From Psychrobacter sp. GP33 (lineage in GTDB: Bacteria; Pseudomonadota; Gammaproteobacteria; Pseudomonadales; Moraxellaceae), in the NCBI RefSeq assembly GCF_014119005.1, contig NZ_JACGYX010000003.1:186001-250000 (forward strand): a DNA stretch of 64,000 nucleotides. The letters are read 5' to 3'. The translations under genes and the position numbers were made by a program. The notes below the pieces were generated by a model, which was given only the letters and a program-made list of their open reading frames with translations, ran no database searches and had not been told where the DNA came from. The stretch's first letter is position 1. Every line of letters starts with the position of its first letter. This document shows positions 9,998-18,971 of this stretch, one piece after another.

Positions 9998-10021
9998 GTT
10001 ATTAAGTTATTAAGTTATTAA
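9998..10021. repeat. three tandem 8-bp repeats upstream of leuA
   Basis: GTTATTAA occurs three times head to tail (9998-10005, 10006-10013, 10014-10021), 72 bases before the leuA start. AT-rich and close to one helical turn in spacing, so it could be a regulator site in the leader, or a slippage product. Confidence 0.7.
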
Positions 10022-10093
10022 GCTGCCAAAACTATAAATTTCGTTTTTTCCTATTTCTATATATCTTCTTTATCTATTATCCAAGGATTGATT

Positions 10094-11875
10094 ATGTCTA
10101 ACCATGCCACACGCACGTCAGCCCCTAAGTCATCAACAGTGACGCCAAAGCACAGTGCTTTTGATTACAAAAAGTACCGTCCTTTTGCATTTGCGCCGTT
10201 ATTATCGGATCGCACGTGGCCAAGTAAGACAATTGAAAAGTCTCCAATTTGGGCAAGTGTGGATCTGCGTGATGGCAATCAGGCATTGATTGACCCGATG
10301 ACCATTGACCAAAAAATGCGTTTTTTTGAAACGTTAGTAGGCGTTGGATTTAAAGAGATTGAGATTGGCTTTCCGTCAGCGGCGCAAGTTGAGTTTGATT
10401 TTGCCCGCAAATTGATTGAAGAAAATCATGTGCCGGCTGATGTGACCTTGCAAGTATTGGTACAAGCGCGCGAGCATTTAATAGCCCGTACCTTTGAGTC
10501 CTTAAAAGGGGCAAAACGTGCCATCGTGCACGTTTATAATTCAACTTGTCGCATTCAACGTGAAAAAGTATATGGTAAAGATAAAGCTGAGATTAAAGAA
10601 ATTGCCATCACTGGTGCCAAGTTATTGGTTGAATATGCTGCCAAATATCCAGAAACTGAGTGGGTATTTCAGTATTCGCCAGAGAGCTTTAGCCAAACTG
10701 AGACGGAATATGCCGTAGAAGTATGTGATGCAGTCTGTGAGATTTGGCAGCCTGAAAATGGTCAAGAAGTTATTTTGAATTTGCCTGCGACCGTTGAAGC
10801 CTCTATGCCTAATGTCTTTGCTGATCAGGTTGAGTATTTCTGTCGCAATCTAGCCAAGCGTGAGCATGTGACTGTAAGTTTGCATACTCATAATGACCGT
10901 GGCTGTGCGGTTGCTGCTGCTGAGCTTGGTGTATTGGCAGGCGCGGATCGTATTGAAGGTACGCTGTTGGGCAATGGTGAGCGTACGGGAAATATGGATA
11001 TAATGGTCATGGCGATGAACTTATTTAGCCAAGGCATTGACCCTGAGCTTGATTTTAGTAATATGAGCGAAATTGTGCAGGTAGTGAGCGAATGCAATAA
11101 CTTGCCACTACATCCGCGTCATCCTTATGTGGGTGAACTGGTCTTTACTGCTTTTAGTGGCTCGCATCAAGACGCCATCAAAAAATGTTTGGATTATAAT
11201 GAGCAGCATAACGAGCAGACAGCCAACATTTGGGATGTTGCGTATTTACCGATTGATCCGGCACATATTGGGCGCAGCTACCAAGATGTGGTACGCATCA
11301 ATAGCCAATCTGGTAAAGGTGGCGTTGCGTATATATTACAGCGCAACTATGGCTTTAATCTACCGCGCTGGATGCAAATTGACTTTAGCCGTGTGGTTCA
11401 GCATAAAGCCGAAACCACCGCACGCGAACTACAAAACGATGAGATTTTACAGGCCTTTGAGCAGACGTATTTGCAGCAAGGTGGTTTTGAATTGCTAGAC
11501 TACAGTGTTAATAATAAAGGTGGAGAAGTTTACTTTAATGGTCAGGTACAAATGAATGGTGACACTATCACCATTGATGGCACTGGTAATGGTCCATTAT
11601 CCTCATTCATTGATGGTCTAGCCAAGCATACTGGTAAGTCATTGCATGTAATCAACTATGCGGAGCATGCGATCAATCCTCAGCACAGTAATAACGGTAT
11701 CGATGATGACAATAACAGCGACAATAAAACCAATGCCAATGCTGCTGCCTATATCCAGCTTAATGTAGATGGTGAGGTTTACTCAGGTATTGGTACGTGT
11801 AGCAGCACCGTATCCGCCATGTTAAAAGGCGCGTTGTCTGCATTTGCCCAAGCCCCAACAACTTTGTCTGCATAG
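10094..11875 (+). CDS. leuA: 2-isopropylmalate synthase, long (actinobacterial-type) form
   Basis: 593 aa from the ATG at 10094, with an AAGG Shine-Dalgarno 7 bases upstream; a TTG at 10088 is less likely. LeuA condenses acetyl-CoA with 2-oxoisovalerate, the first committed step of leucine synthesis. The TIM-barrel catalytic domain holds VDLRDGNQALIDPM (metal-binding Asp, about residues 55-68), VSLHTHNDRGCAVAA and LGNGERTGN; the C-terminal LeuA dimer/allosteric domain starts near residue 460. The N-terminal YRPFAFAPLLSDRTWP block and length resemble the Corynebacterium/Mycobacterium class rather than E. coli LeuA (523 aa). The allosteric domain carries a hydrophilic Asn/Asp-rich insert (about 531-552) which looks disordered. 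Confidence 0.93.
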   Translation: MSNHATRTSAPKSSTVTPKHSAFDYKKYRPFAFAPLLSDRTWPSKTIEKSPIWASVDLRDGNQALIDPMTIDQKMRFFETLVGVGFKEIEIGFPSAAQVEFDFARKLIEENHVPADVTLQVLVQAREHLIARTFESLKGAKRAIVHVYNSTCRIQREKVYGKDKAEIKEIAITGAKLLVEYAAKYPETEWVFQYSPESFSQTETEYAVEVCDAVCEIWQPENGQEVILNLPATVEASMPNVFADQVEYFCRNLAKREHVTVSLHTHNDRGCAVAAAELGVLAGADRIEGTLLGNGERTGNMDIMVMAMNLFSQGIDPELDFSNMSEIVQVVSECNNLPLHPRHPYVGELVFTAFSGSHQDAIKKCLDYNEQHNEQTANIWDVAYLPIDPAHIGRSYQDVVRINSQSGKGGVAYILQRNYGFNLPRWMQIDFSRVVQHKAETTARELQNDEILQAFEQTYLQQGGFELLDYSVNNKGGEVYFNGQVQMNGDTITIDGTGNGPLSSFIDGLAKHTGKSLHVINYAEHAINPQHSNNGIDDDNNSDNKTNANAAAYIQLNVDGEVYSGIGTCSSTVSAMLKGALSAFAQAPTTLSA

Positions 11876-11934
11876 ACTGCATGATTTAATGTCATAATTA
11901 TTGGCTGAACGTAAAAATAAGATACAGTTGATAA

Positions 11935-11976
11935 AACGCCATAACTGCTGCGCAAGCATCAGTTATGGCGTTTTTT
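11935..11976 (+). terminator. intrinsic terminator of leuA
   Basis: Thirteen-bp stem (AACGCCATAACTG and its complement) around a 12-base loop, followed by a run of T, 60 bases below the leuA stop. Confidence 0.9.
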
Positions 11977-12152
11977 ATGGTTTATAGTTACATATTATTT
12001 AATGGCTGTTTTATGCCGGTCTTATAACGCAGTTAGTATCGCTAACTGAGCCTTCTGCTTTTGAAATAGCATATTGTTACTTGTATTCTTACTATCTAAG
12101 TCTTACGCTAAAGACTATTATTTATTATTGGTTTTTTAAGAAAAGGTTTATT

Positions 12153-12662
12153 ATGGCATCGCTTGCACTGGCTACATTCACGTTGGCATCTGTTTTGTCT
12201 TCATTACCTTCAGCAGGGGATAAGGTTGGTCAATCTGTGATTACCACCCATATCAGTCCTGCCATTGCTGGGCAGTGGGAGATTGATTTGGCAGACCTCA
12301 ATATTAAAAATAAATTAACACCAGAGTCTGCTACAGCAAAAGCGCCGATATTAGCAAACACAGAATTATCAGGTCAGTGTCGTGAGTTATATAACTTTGC
12401 TGCTGACAATGAAATGTGGGCGGTGAGTGGTAAAGAATGGACGTATGGTCGTTATCTGGTCACACACCTCGATGAAGGGTTGCCAGTTATTGCCATGAAA
12501 ACTGTATACGATAATAACGAAGTGGATTGTTCTGGCAATAAAATTGATCAAACTAATGAATCTTTTATTGCCTTTTTAAAGCATCAAGGTAATGAGATGC
12601 AGTGGTGCGCGGATGCTGAAGGCAAAGAATGCTTTATGAGCTTTCACCGTGTACGACCGTAG
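12153..12662 (+). CDS. secreted hypothetical protein with four cysteines
   Basis: 169 aa from the ATG at 12153, which has an AAAAGG Shine-Dalgarno; a longer reading from a TTG at 12081 adds an unlikely aromatic leader. The first about 40 residues (hydrophobic MASLALATFTLASVLSSLPS, then a Ala-rich region ending ISPAIAGQ) look like a signal peptide. The mature part has four cysteines (CREL, DCSG, WCAD, ECFM) that could form two disulfides in the periplasm. I recognise no family. It is a single gene between two strong terminators. Its function is unknown. Confidence 0.7.
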   Translation: MASLALATFTLASVLSSLPSAGDKVGQSVITTHISPAIAGQWEIDLADLNIKNKLTPESATAKAPILANTELSGQCRELYNFAADNEMWAVSGKEWTYGRYLVTHLDEGLPVIAMKTVYDNNEVDCSGNKIDQTNESFIAFLKHQGNEMQWCADAEGKECFMSFHRVRP

Positions 12663-12727
12663 TTCTTAGCAAAATTATTGATTAGTAAAGTAATTAGTAA
12701 AGTAATCAAATAAATGACACCAAATAC

Positions 12728-12763
12728 AAAAAAGCCGCTATCTATTAAGATAACGGCTTTTTT
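12728..12763. terminator. bidirectional intrinsic terminator
   Basis: Stem GCCG-TATCT paired with AGATA-CGGC (one mismatch), flanked by A6 on the left and T6 on the right, so it can work for both the secreted protein gene and the converging accC. Confidence 0.88.
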
Positions 12764-12828
12764 AATACTAAAATGATTAATAACGTGTTCAGCCTATAAG
12801 AATAAAACAACAGTTATTATTGAAAAAA

Positions 12829-14196
12829 CTATAGCGATGCTTCAGTTTTTTCTTTATCTGCTACTAATAATTCTCTTTCAAGATAATGAATATTTTGAGC
12901 TTCAGTAGTAAACTTCTCATCAGCTAAAATCACGTCGCGATGGAGAGAAATATTGGTATTAACCCCTTCAATAATCAATTCGTCAAGAGCATGCAACGTC
13001 TTAGCAATGGCTTGCTGGCGCGTTTGTCCATGACAAATAAGCTTACCGATGAGTGAATCGTAGTAGCTTGGAATAACGTAGCCCGGGTAGAGATGCGAGT
13101 CAAAACGTACGCCTGCGCCACTTGGGGCAAATAACTGCGTTACCTTACCAGGAGATGGCATGAAAGTCTTGGCATCTTCAGCATTAATACGGCATTCGAT
13201 AGCGTTGCCTTGAACTTCAATTTCGCTTTGACGATAAGATAAACCATAGCCTGCTGCAATTTTTAATTGCTCAACCACCACATCGATGCCGGTAATCATC
13301 TCAGTGACTGGATGTTCAACCTGTACACGTGTATTCATCTCAATAAAGAAGAATTCATTGTTTTCGAATAAGAATTCAAATGTACCTGCACCGCGATACT
13401 TTACCAATTCACACGCTTTCACACAAGCATCTAAGATAGGTTGGCGCACGTCATCTGGAATGTCAGGAGCAGGGGCTTCTTCTAATACCTTTTGATGGCG
13501 GCGCTGTAGCGAGCAGTCACGATCATACAGGTGAATAGCATTACCATTACCGTCGCCCAATACTTGAATCTCGACATGGCGTGGGTTTTGTAAATAACGC
13601 TCCATATAGACGGTGTCATCGCCAAACCACAGCTCAGCTTCTTGCTTTGCTGCTTGCACTTGACCGACCAGCTCATCAAAGCGCTCAACCACGCGCATAC
13701 CACGACCACCACCGCCTGACGCAGCTTTGATCAGTAATGGAAAGCCAATATTGCGCGCTTGCTCTTCAGCATTGTGCATGTTGACTGCGCCTACTGAGCC
13801 TGGTACCGTTGGCACGCCTGCCTTTTTCATGGCATTAATGGCAGATACTTTGTTACCCATTAGGCGGATATGGTCAGCATTAGGACCGACAAAGGTTAAC
13901 CCCGCTTCCTCAACGCGCTCCGCAAATTCAGCACTTTCTGCTAAAAAGCCATAACCGGGATGAATGGCGTCAGCGCCCGAGATTTCAGCAGCGGTCAAGA
14001 TAGTACTAATATCTAGGTAACTTTGGTTGGCATTGGGCTTGCCAATACAAATCGCTTCATCAACAAAGCGCAAATGCATTAAGTTTTCATCAGCAGTCGA
14101 ATAGACGCCAACGGTTTCGATACCAAGCGCTTTACAAGCACGGACGATGCGTAACGCAATCTCGCCTCGATTGGCAATGAGCAGTTTTTTTATCAT
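12829..14196 (-). CDS. accC: acetyl-CoA carboxylase biotin carboxylase subunit
   Basis: 455 aa, the normal length. AccC carboxylates the biotin on AccB using ATP and bicarbonate, the first step of malonyl-CoA and fatty-acid synthesis. Seen are the N-terminal [15 protein letters not shown], the Gly-rich ATP-grasp loop GGGGRGM (161-167), [19 protein letters not shown], the catalytic [14 protein letters not shown] and the C-terminal domain starting near residue 330. A clean AAGGAT Shine-Dalgarno precedes the ATG at 14194-14196. It lies 173 bases behind accB on the same strand, the usual accBC order, with no terminator between. Confidence 0.97.
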   Translation of the reverse strand: MIKKLLIANRGEIALRIVRACKALGIETVGVYSTADENLMHLRFVDEAICIGKPNANQSYLDISTILTAAEISGADAIHPGYGFLAESAEFAERVEEAGLTFVGPNADHIRLMGNKVSAINAMKKAGVPTVPGSVGAVNMHNAEEQARNIGFPLLIKAASGGGGRGMRVVERFDELVGQVQAAKQEAELWFGDDTVYMERYLQNPRHVEIQVLGDGNGNAIHLYDRDCSLQRRHQKVLEEAPAPDIPDDVRQPILDACVKACELVKYRGAGTFEFLFENNEFFFIEMNTRVQVEHPVTEMITGIDVVVEQLKIAAGYGLSYRQSEIEVQGNAIECRINAEDAKTFMPSPGKVTQLFAPSGAGVRFDSHLYPGYVIPSYYDSLIGKLICHGQTRQQAIAKTLHALDELIIEGVNTNISLHRDVILADEKFTTEAQNIHYLERELLVADKEKTEASL

Positions 14197-14369
14197 GGGG
14201 TCATCCTTATCAAAGCGGCAGTCATTAACTCACCTGTTATGGCTGATTGGCTTATATGGGCGTTTACCATTTAGATAGCTAAATAAATAGTGATTCAAAT
14301 AGTAAGCGCGGATACAGTAGCAATCATAAAAAGTGAGCAATCATAACCATATAAAGTAGGCAATTACCG

Positions 14370-14798
14370 TTAGGCTTTATAGCGTACTACCGGTTGGCCA
14401 AACTGTACCACTTCAGAGTTATCCACTAAGATTTCATCGATGACACCACTTTGAGTAGCTTCAAGCGGATTCATAATTTTCATGGCTTCAATGATACCTA
14501 TCGTATCACCTGCCTGTACTTTTTGTCCGACCTTAACAAACGGAGGATCATTAGGGGTAGGAGCCGAATAAAACACGCCCACCATAGGTGAGGTCTCAAC
14601 ACTACCAGCTTTCACTGCAGCCTTAGCGGCTGGTGCAGCAGGCGCGGCACCTAAAGCAGGCGCTGCCATCATGGTTGGAGCAGGCGCAGCATAATGACGA
14701 GTCAGACTGATGTGTTCATCATCTGAACTCACTTCCAAGTTGACCAGTTCGTTTTCTTCCATAAGAGCGACAAGCGTGCGTATTTTTTCAATATCCAT
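14370..14798 (-). CDS. accB: acetyl-CoA carboxylase biotin carboxyl carrier protein
   Basis: 142 aa. The carrier protein whose biotinylated lysine shuttles between AccC and the carboxyltransferase. The N-terminal about 35 residues (MDIEKIRTLVALMEENELVNL) are the conserved dimer/AccC contact region; an Ala/Pro-rich linker spans about 37-65; the C-terminal biotinyl domain contains EAMKIMN with the modified lysine at about residue 107 and the protruding thumb region before it. Slightly shorter than E. coli AccB (156 aa), mainly in the linker. First gene of accB-accC; its promoter must be in the 497-base gap upstream. Confidence 0.96.
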   Translation of the reverse strand: MDIEKIRTLVALMEENELVNLEVSSDDEHISLTRHYAAPAPTMMAAPALGAAPAAPAAKAAVKAGSVETSPMVGVFYSAPTPNDPPFVKVGQKVQAGDTIGIIEAMKIMNPLEATQSGVIDEILVDNSEVVQFGQPVVRYKA

Positions 14799-15295
14799 AA
14801 TTTTTATGACACCTTTTGATAGGGTTTAAGAGGAATGTAATAGGAGTTAAGAGGTAAATAGTGTAACAAAATATTGTTTGATTAACTGCTAATGATACCT
14901 ATATTCAGGACAATGAGCAATCAATGTACAGTTGTTAACTGGAATTTTTACATATTTTTAACGTTAAAGCGAGCATTAGTGAGACTTGCTTTATATTTCA
15001 AGACTTTTATTAAGGGTAGCTTTATTAATTTAGCACCAATTCATTACAACTATGCTGGCAATACGGTAATAGTCACATACTACTATTAATATAGTCTATG
15101 TCGCTTAGAGTCGCTAGTACTGGTTACTAGATGCTACGATAAAGATATATAAGGAAAGTTTAAAGAGGACATTCAATAAGGATAATCAATTAAAACATTT
15201 AAATAGTTGAGCAATAAAAAAACCGTCGCGTAATAATAGGCAACGGTTTTTATCATTATTTTAGCTTTTATTAATAATTTTTAATCACTCTGTCT
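14799..15295. other. intergenic region upstream of accB
   Basis: 497 bases between the accB start and the end of the MATE gene. It holds the MATE terminator (15217-15252). The rest is AT-rich leader/promoter DNA for accBC; a 65-codon plus-strand open frame at 14892-15089 has an implausible composition and no ribosome binding site. Long leaders are common before acc operons, but I see no defined regulatory element. Confidence 0.5.
15217..15252 (-). terminator. intrinsic terminator of the MATE exporter gene
   Basis: Inverted repeat AAACCGT/ACGGTTT around a 16-base loop; on the minus strand it ends in a T run just below the stop at 15296. Confidence 0.8.
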
Positions 15296-16687
15296 TTAAC
15301 GACTAACCTCGGTTGCTTCAGCTGTCCAATGAGCGTGTAAGCGTTTTTGTTGATAATATAAGCGTAACGTAAGCAAAATAGAGGATAGGAATAATCCGGC
15401 AATTAATGCCATCCAAAACCCTTGTGCGCCTACGTTAGTATAGCGCACCAAGTAAATACCTGCTGGCAATGCAACGATCCAATAGCAGAATAGCGTCACC
15501 CACATCGGCACGGTCGTATCCTGCATACCGCGTAAAATACCGGCAACATTCACTTGCCAGCCATCAAACAGCTGATAGGCAAGCGCAAAAATTAATAAAT
15601 GCATTGCTTGCGCGCGCACTTCGACATTGTCAGTAAAAGCGGCTGCTAATTGAGGTCTAAAGAGCCAAATGCCAAGCATGGAAATAAAGGCAATGATGAC
15701 CGTCCAAATAAGTCCTGTCGCTTGTACATGACGCACAGCAGTGAGATTTTTTTCACCAAAACGATTCGATACCATGATGGTTAAAGCCATAGCAATGGAT
15801 ATGGGAATCATAAACAGCTGTGAGGTAACTGATAAAGCGACCTGATGCGAGGCAGTCGCTAGCTCCCCTAAGGGACTAATTACCAAAGCCCCTAAACTAA
15901 ATAAACTGGCTTCAAAAAAGATAGAGATACCAATGGGTAGTCCAAGTTTAAGTAGTTTTGTAATTTGCACGCGATTAGGCGCGGTAAAGCCAAGGAAAAA
16001 ACGAGTACTGGCAAATTGTTCACGCTTGGTAAAGGCAGTATAAGTGGCAAGCAAAATTACGTTAATCCATAATACAATCGCCGTTGCCACCCCGCAACCT
16101 GCACCGCCCATCTCAGGCATCCCAAACAGACCGTGAATAAAAATATAATTCAGCGGTATGTCTGCCAATAAACCAATAATACTAATCACCGTAACGGGTT
16201 CAGGTCGTCCAACCGCCTCGCAATAGCTGCGCAATACCGCGTATATCGCAAGGGCAGGGAAGCCAAAAGATACCCCATGTAAATATTGGGTGGCAATAGG
16301 CTGGATATTGGCGGGTACACCCATGACTCCCAAAACATTGGGCGCTAAATTAACAATGACAAATCCAATAATCCCAATAACCGCTGCCGTCCATAGCGAC
16401 TGCTGAGTGATATGCGGTACATTAGCGTGATTGTTTTGACCAATTGCCTGACCAATCAAAGGCGTGGTAGCAATCAAAATACCAGTGGCTAATAAGAATA
16501 ACGGGAGCCAAATACCTGCGCCAACCGCAACAGCTGCCAAATCGAGTGCCGATACTTGTCCTGCCATAATCGCATCGACAACGCCAAGGGCAGCTTGGCA
16601 AAACTGGGTAACTAAAATAGGTAAAGCAAGAATGCCTAAGCGTAAACTGTAACTCTTAAAATCTACAAATGATATTGGGGAAACCAT
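15296..16687 (-). CDS. MATE-family multidrug/Na+ antiporter (NorM-like)
   Basis: 463 aa from the ATG at 16685-16687. A longer frame reaches 16852 but would run through the terminator of the next gene and adds residues unlike the family, so the short start is chosen. About 12 hydrophobic segments in two homologous halves; family-typical pieces are LALPILVTQFCQAALGVVDAIMAGQ near the N-terminus, ATGILIATTPLIGQAIGQ in helix 2-3, and the matching RVSNRFGEKN-like MVSNRFGEKN in the second half. NorM-like proteins export cationic drugs in exchange for Na+ or H+. Single gene with its own terminator; no regulator is adjacent. Confidence 0.88.
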   Translation of the reverse strand: MVSPISFVDFKSYSLRLGILALPILVTQFCQAALGVVDAIMAGQVSALDLAAVAVGAGIWLPLFLLATGILIATTPLIGQAIGQNNHANVPHITQQSLWTAAVIGIIGFVIVNLAPNVLGVMGVPANIQPIATQYLHGVSFGFPALAIYAVLRSYCEAVGRPEPVTVISIIGLLADIPLNYIFIHGLFGMPEMGGAGCGVATAIVLWINVILLATYTAFTKREQFASTRFFLGFTAPNRVQITKLLKLGLPIGISIFFEASLFSLGALVISPLGELATASHQVALSVTSQLFMIPISIAMALTIMVSNRFGEKNLTAVRHVQATGLIWTVIIAFISMLGIWLFRPQLAAAFTDNVEVRAQAMHLLIFALAYQLFDGWQVNVAGILRGMQDTTVPMWVTLFCYWIVALPAGIYLVRYTNVGAQGFWMALIAGLFLSSILLTLRLYYQQKRLHAHWTAEATEVSR

Positions 16688-16772
16688 GGTTAGCAACTTT
16701 TCATTATTCACGGTGGTTAATATTGATGGACGAAAATCGCTATTAATAAGATAAAATCTGAACGCTAAAATA

Positions 16773-16814
16773 AAAATAACCCGTCCATTCAATAGATGAG
16801 TGGACGGGTTAAAA
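16773..16814 (-). terminator. intrinsic terminator of the coiled-coil lipoprotein gene
   Basis: Perfect 10-bp stem AACCCGTCCA/TGGACGGGTT with a 13-base loop and a T-rich tail on the minus strand, about 145 bases below the stop at 16960. Confidence 0.82.
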
Positions 16815-16959
16815 GTAGACAAGATGGTAAAGAAGCGCAAGCATGATGTCAACGGTTATGACGCAATATCTAGCTGGCTGATATTAAAAATGTAGGTATG
16901 ACCCTACAGATATGCCGCGTCATTCAGCACATCGCTTATGTCTTTAAACGACTATGCCA

Positions 16960-18000
16960 CTATAGTGCTTCAGGTAAATCCAGCACAATCGCTTGATAAC
17001 CAATTAGCTTGTTATTTAAATCGAAAGCTTGCACAACAATAGCGTAGTTAGTAGGATTGGCTGGAATGACCGGTGCAAATTGGGTTTCATTGTTGCTTAA
17101 TACCACATTCTGCTCATAACCGTTGGCACCTGAGCCTGCTTTATTCACGTTAATTTGACTTACTAAAATCCGCTGAGTATTGGTAGGATTTTTCCAAGTA
17201 ATATTTTTTTGGCTACCGATACCAGCGACAGTAACTGCCATATCGCCAAGTTTATAATCGAGAGGATAGGTCACGAAATTGGCGCGATCGCTTAGCGTAT
17301 AAGTAACAGGACAGTTAGCATCACCGCTGGAAAGCTTTTTACCGCCTAAATAATCTTGATATTCAAAGCTGCCCATCCAAGGTGCACCCAGCTCTTTATT
17401 CTTAAAGCTGCCCGCAAAGGTTGTTAAAAGATTTGGGGCTTCAAGGTTTAAATCATTCACATACTTAATATCCAAGAATTTCAGTGTATCAAGACTGCCT
17501 GTGACTTTGCCAGCAATATAGTTGTCTACTTTGATGCCAGTATTAACATCGAGGGTGCGGTTTTCTTGACATGCTTGCTGCTGATAGCTGATACGACCAT
17601 CAACACTGCCAGCCCCGGCTTCACTGATATCAAAGTATACGGCACCGATATCGATATCATTGTTATCACCGTCATTGAGTTCAATAAAGTGACCCGCGTA
17701 TAACCCGCCACGCCCGCCTTCTGGAGTCAGTTTATCCAAAAATTTATCTAAAGACTCTTCTGGTAAAAAGATAGACTTTAAAATCTCAGCCATACTTTTT
17801 TCATCATTACTGAGTTTGCTTTCAACCTTTTTATATTTGTCTTTCACTTTATCTTCGATACGGTCATATTTATCTTTGACCTGGTCTTCAATACGATCGT
17901 ATTCTTCTTTGACTTTCTCGCTATCACTGCCGCATGCGCTAAGACTGAGGCTTAATAGACTGACTGTCAATACTGATAGTAGCAGTTTGGGTGTGCTCAT
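16960..18000 (-). CDS. lipoprotein with N-terminal hendecad-repeat coiled coil
   Basis: 346 aa. A lipoprotein signal peptide ends in the lipobox LSAC with the lipidated Cys at residue 23. Directly after it come three 11-residue repeats (31-63: KEEYDRIEDQV, KDKYDRIEDKV, KDKYKKVESKL), strongly charged and amphipathic, predicting a helix that stands off the membrane. The remaining about 270 residues look like a beta-rich domain with no motif I recognise (QQQACQENRT holds a Cys that could pair with DANCPV). Ser after the lipidated Cys region (CGSD) gives no clear inner-membrane retention Asp at +2, so outer-membrane targeting is likely. Function unknown; single gene. Confidence 0.8.
   Translation of the reverse strand: MSTPKLLLSVLTVSLLSLSLSACGSDSEKVKEEYDRIEDQVKDKYDRIEDKVKDKYKKVESKLSNDEKSMAEILKSIFLPEESLDKFLDKLTPEGGRGGLYAGHFIELNDGDNNDIDIGAVYFDISEAGAGSVDGRISYQQQACQENRTLDVNTGIKVDNYIAGKVTGSLDTLKFLDIKYVNDLNLEAPNLLTTFAGSFKNKELGAPWMGSFEYQDYLGGKKLSSGDANCPVTYTLSDRANFVTYPLDYKLGDMAVTVAGIGSQKNITWKNPTNTQRILVSQINVNKAGSGANGYEQNVVLSNNETQFAPVIPANPTNYAIVVQAFDLNNKLIGYQAIVLDLPEAL
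17812..17910 (-). repeat. three in-frame 33-bp repeats in the lipoprotein gene
   Basis: The DNA coding for residues 31-63 of the lipoprotein consists of three diverged 33-bp units. They encode the YDRIEDxVKDK hendecad repeat; copy number could vary between strains by recombination or slippage. Confidence 0.8.
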
Positions 18001-18286
18001 AAATATATCCTAAAAAGTGAAAAGTCGTTAGCACGCTATAGGTGAGCTATGAGTAAAATAGCTAAGAAGCGGACATTTGTATAAGTATAGATGAATATAG
18101 CAAATTTACGACAAAGTTAGAAAAATAGAGCTAGAAAAATTATCGGGTACTATATTGAAATTTAAAAAAATGTTCAAGGAAGAATAATCGATCAAATATA
18201 GCAAATACTGAAAAGGAATTAAAATTTTTGAAGAGCTGCATTTAGCTAAGTAGTTACTTGACACGCTACACTACACACTTATCCCT

Positions 18287-18754
18287 TTATTGTGAAGTTT
18301 CTACCAAATCCATAATCGCGTACCAATGCTTAGGCTCAAGGGGTAGAATGGTTAACTGCTCGCAGCCCTTTCTAAGTAACAATGAATCCTCAAGCGCTGG
18401 CAGAAACTTAAGCGTCGATAGTGGCAGGATATCATCAAACGCTCGCTCAAATCTCACGTCGACCATATACCAGCGTGGCGCGTCTTCCGTTGCCTTCGGG
18501 TCGTAATGTCGGTGTTCAGGATGGAATTGGGTGGGGTCAGGGTAGCCAGCTTTAGCAATGCTAACAATACCCGCAACGCCTGAAGGTTTAGCACTAGAAT
18601 GATAAAAAAAGGCGGTATCGCCAACCTTCATATCATCGCGCATAAAGTTACGGGCGCGATAATTGCGCACGCCATCCCACATCTCTGTGCCTAAACGCTG
18701 TATGTCTGTTATTGAAAAACAATTCGGATTGGATTTTATTAGCCAATATGCCAT
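18287..18754 (-). CDS. EVE-domain protein (thymocyte nuclear protein 1 family)
   Basis: 155 aa, a stand-alone EVE domain. Visible are MAYWLIKSNPNCFSI at the start, WDGVRNYRARNFMRDDMKVGDTAFFYHSS (about residues 28-56), VAGIVSIAKAGYPDPTQF and PRWYMVDVRF, all typical of the bacterial EVE branch. EVE domains share the PUA-like fold and bind modified bases in DNA or RNA; the cellular role of these stand-alone proteins is not known. Single gene, divergent from hemW with 217 bases between. No restriction or defence gene is nearby, so a defence role is not suggested by context. Confidence 0.9.
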   Translation of the reverse strand: MAYWLIKSNPNCFSITDIQRLGTEMWDGVRNYRARNFMRDDMKVGDTAFFYHSSAKPSGVAGIVSIAKAGYPDPTQFHPEHRHYDPKATEDAPRWYMVDVRFERAFDDILPLSTLKFLPALEDSLLLRKGCEQLTILPLEPKHWYAIMDLVETSQ

Positions 18755-18971
18755 CTTTTGTATCCTTAGCTAGAATTTATTATAATGATGTCGCGTTAAT
18801 CAGAGCTATTTTGCCAATAATGACGCGGGGTTAATATGAGCGTTTGTTAATGGTTTTGTCATTGAACTGCCTTTCTTAAATTTAACCTTTTTTTTAATGC
18901 GCTTAGGCGTTATCCTAGCGCTAAATTTTTGCTGTTAATAACAGTGTTATAACCGATAAATAAGTTACTTT

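Noticed and set aside
14892-15089. 65-codon plus-strand open frame upstream of accB
   Set aside because: Aromatic and hydrophobic chance-like composition, no Shine-Dalgarno, lies in the accB promoter region.
16688-16852. N-terminal extension of the MATE gene
   Set aside because: It would be translated through the terminator of the neighbouring lipoprotein gene and has no family counterpart.
18287-18754. EVE-domain gene as part of a defence island
   Set aside because: Neighbours are a lipoprotein and hemW; no restriction, modification or other defence gene nearby.
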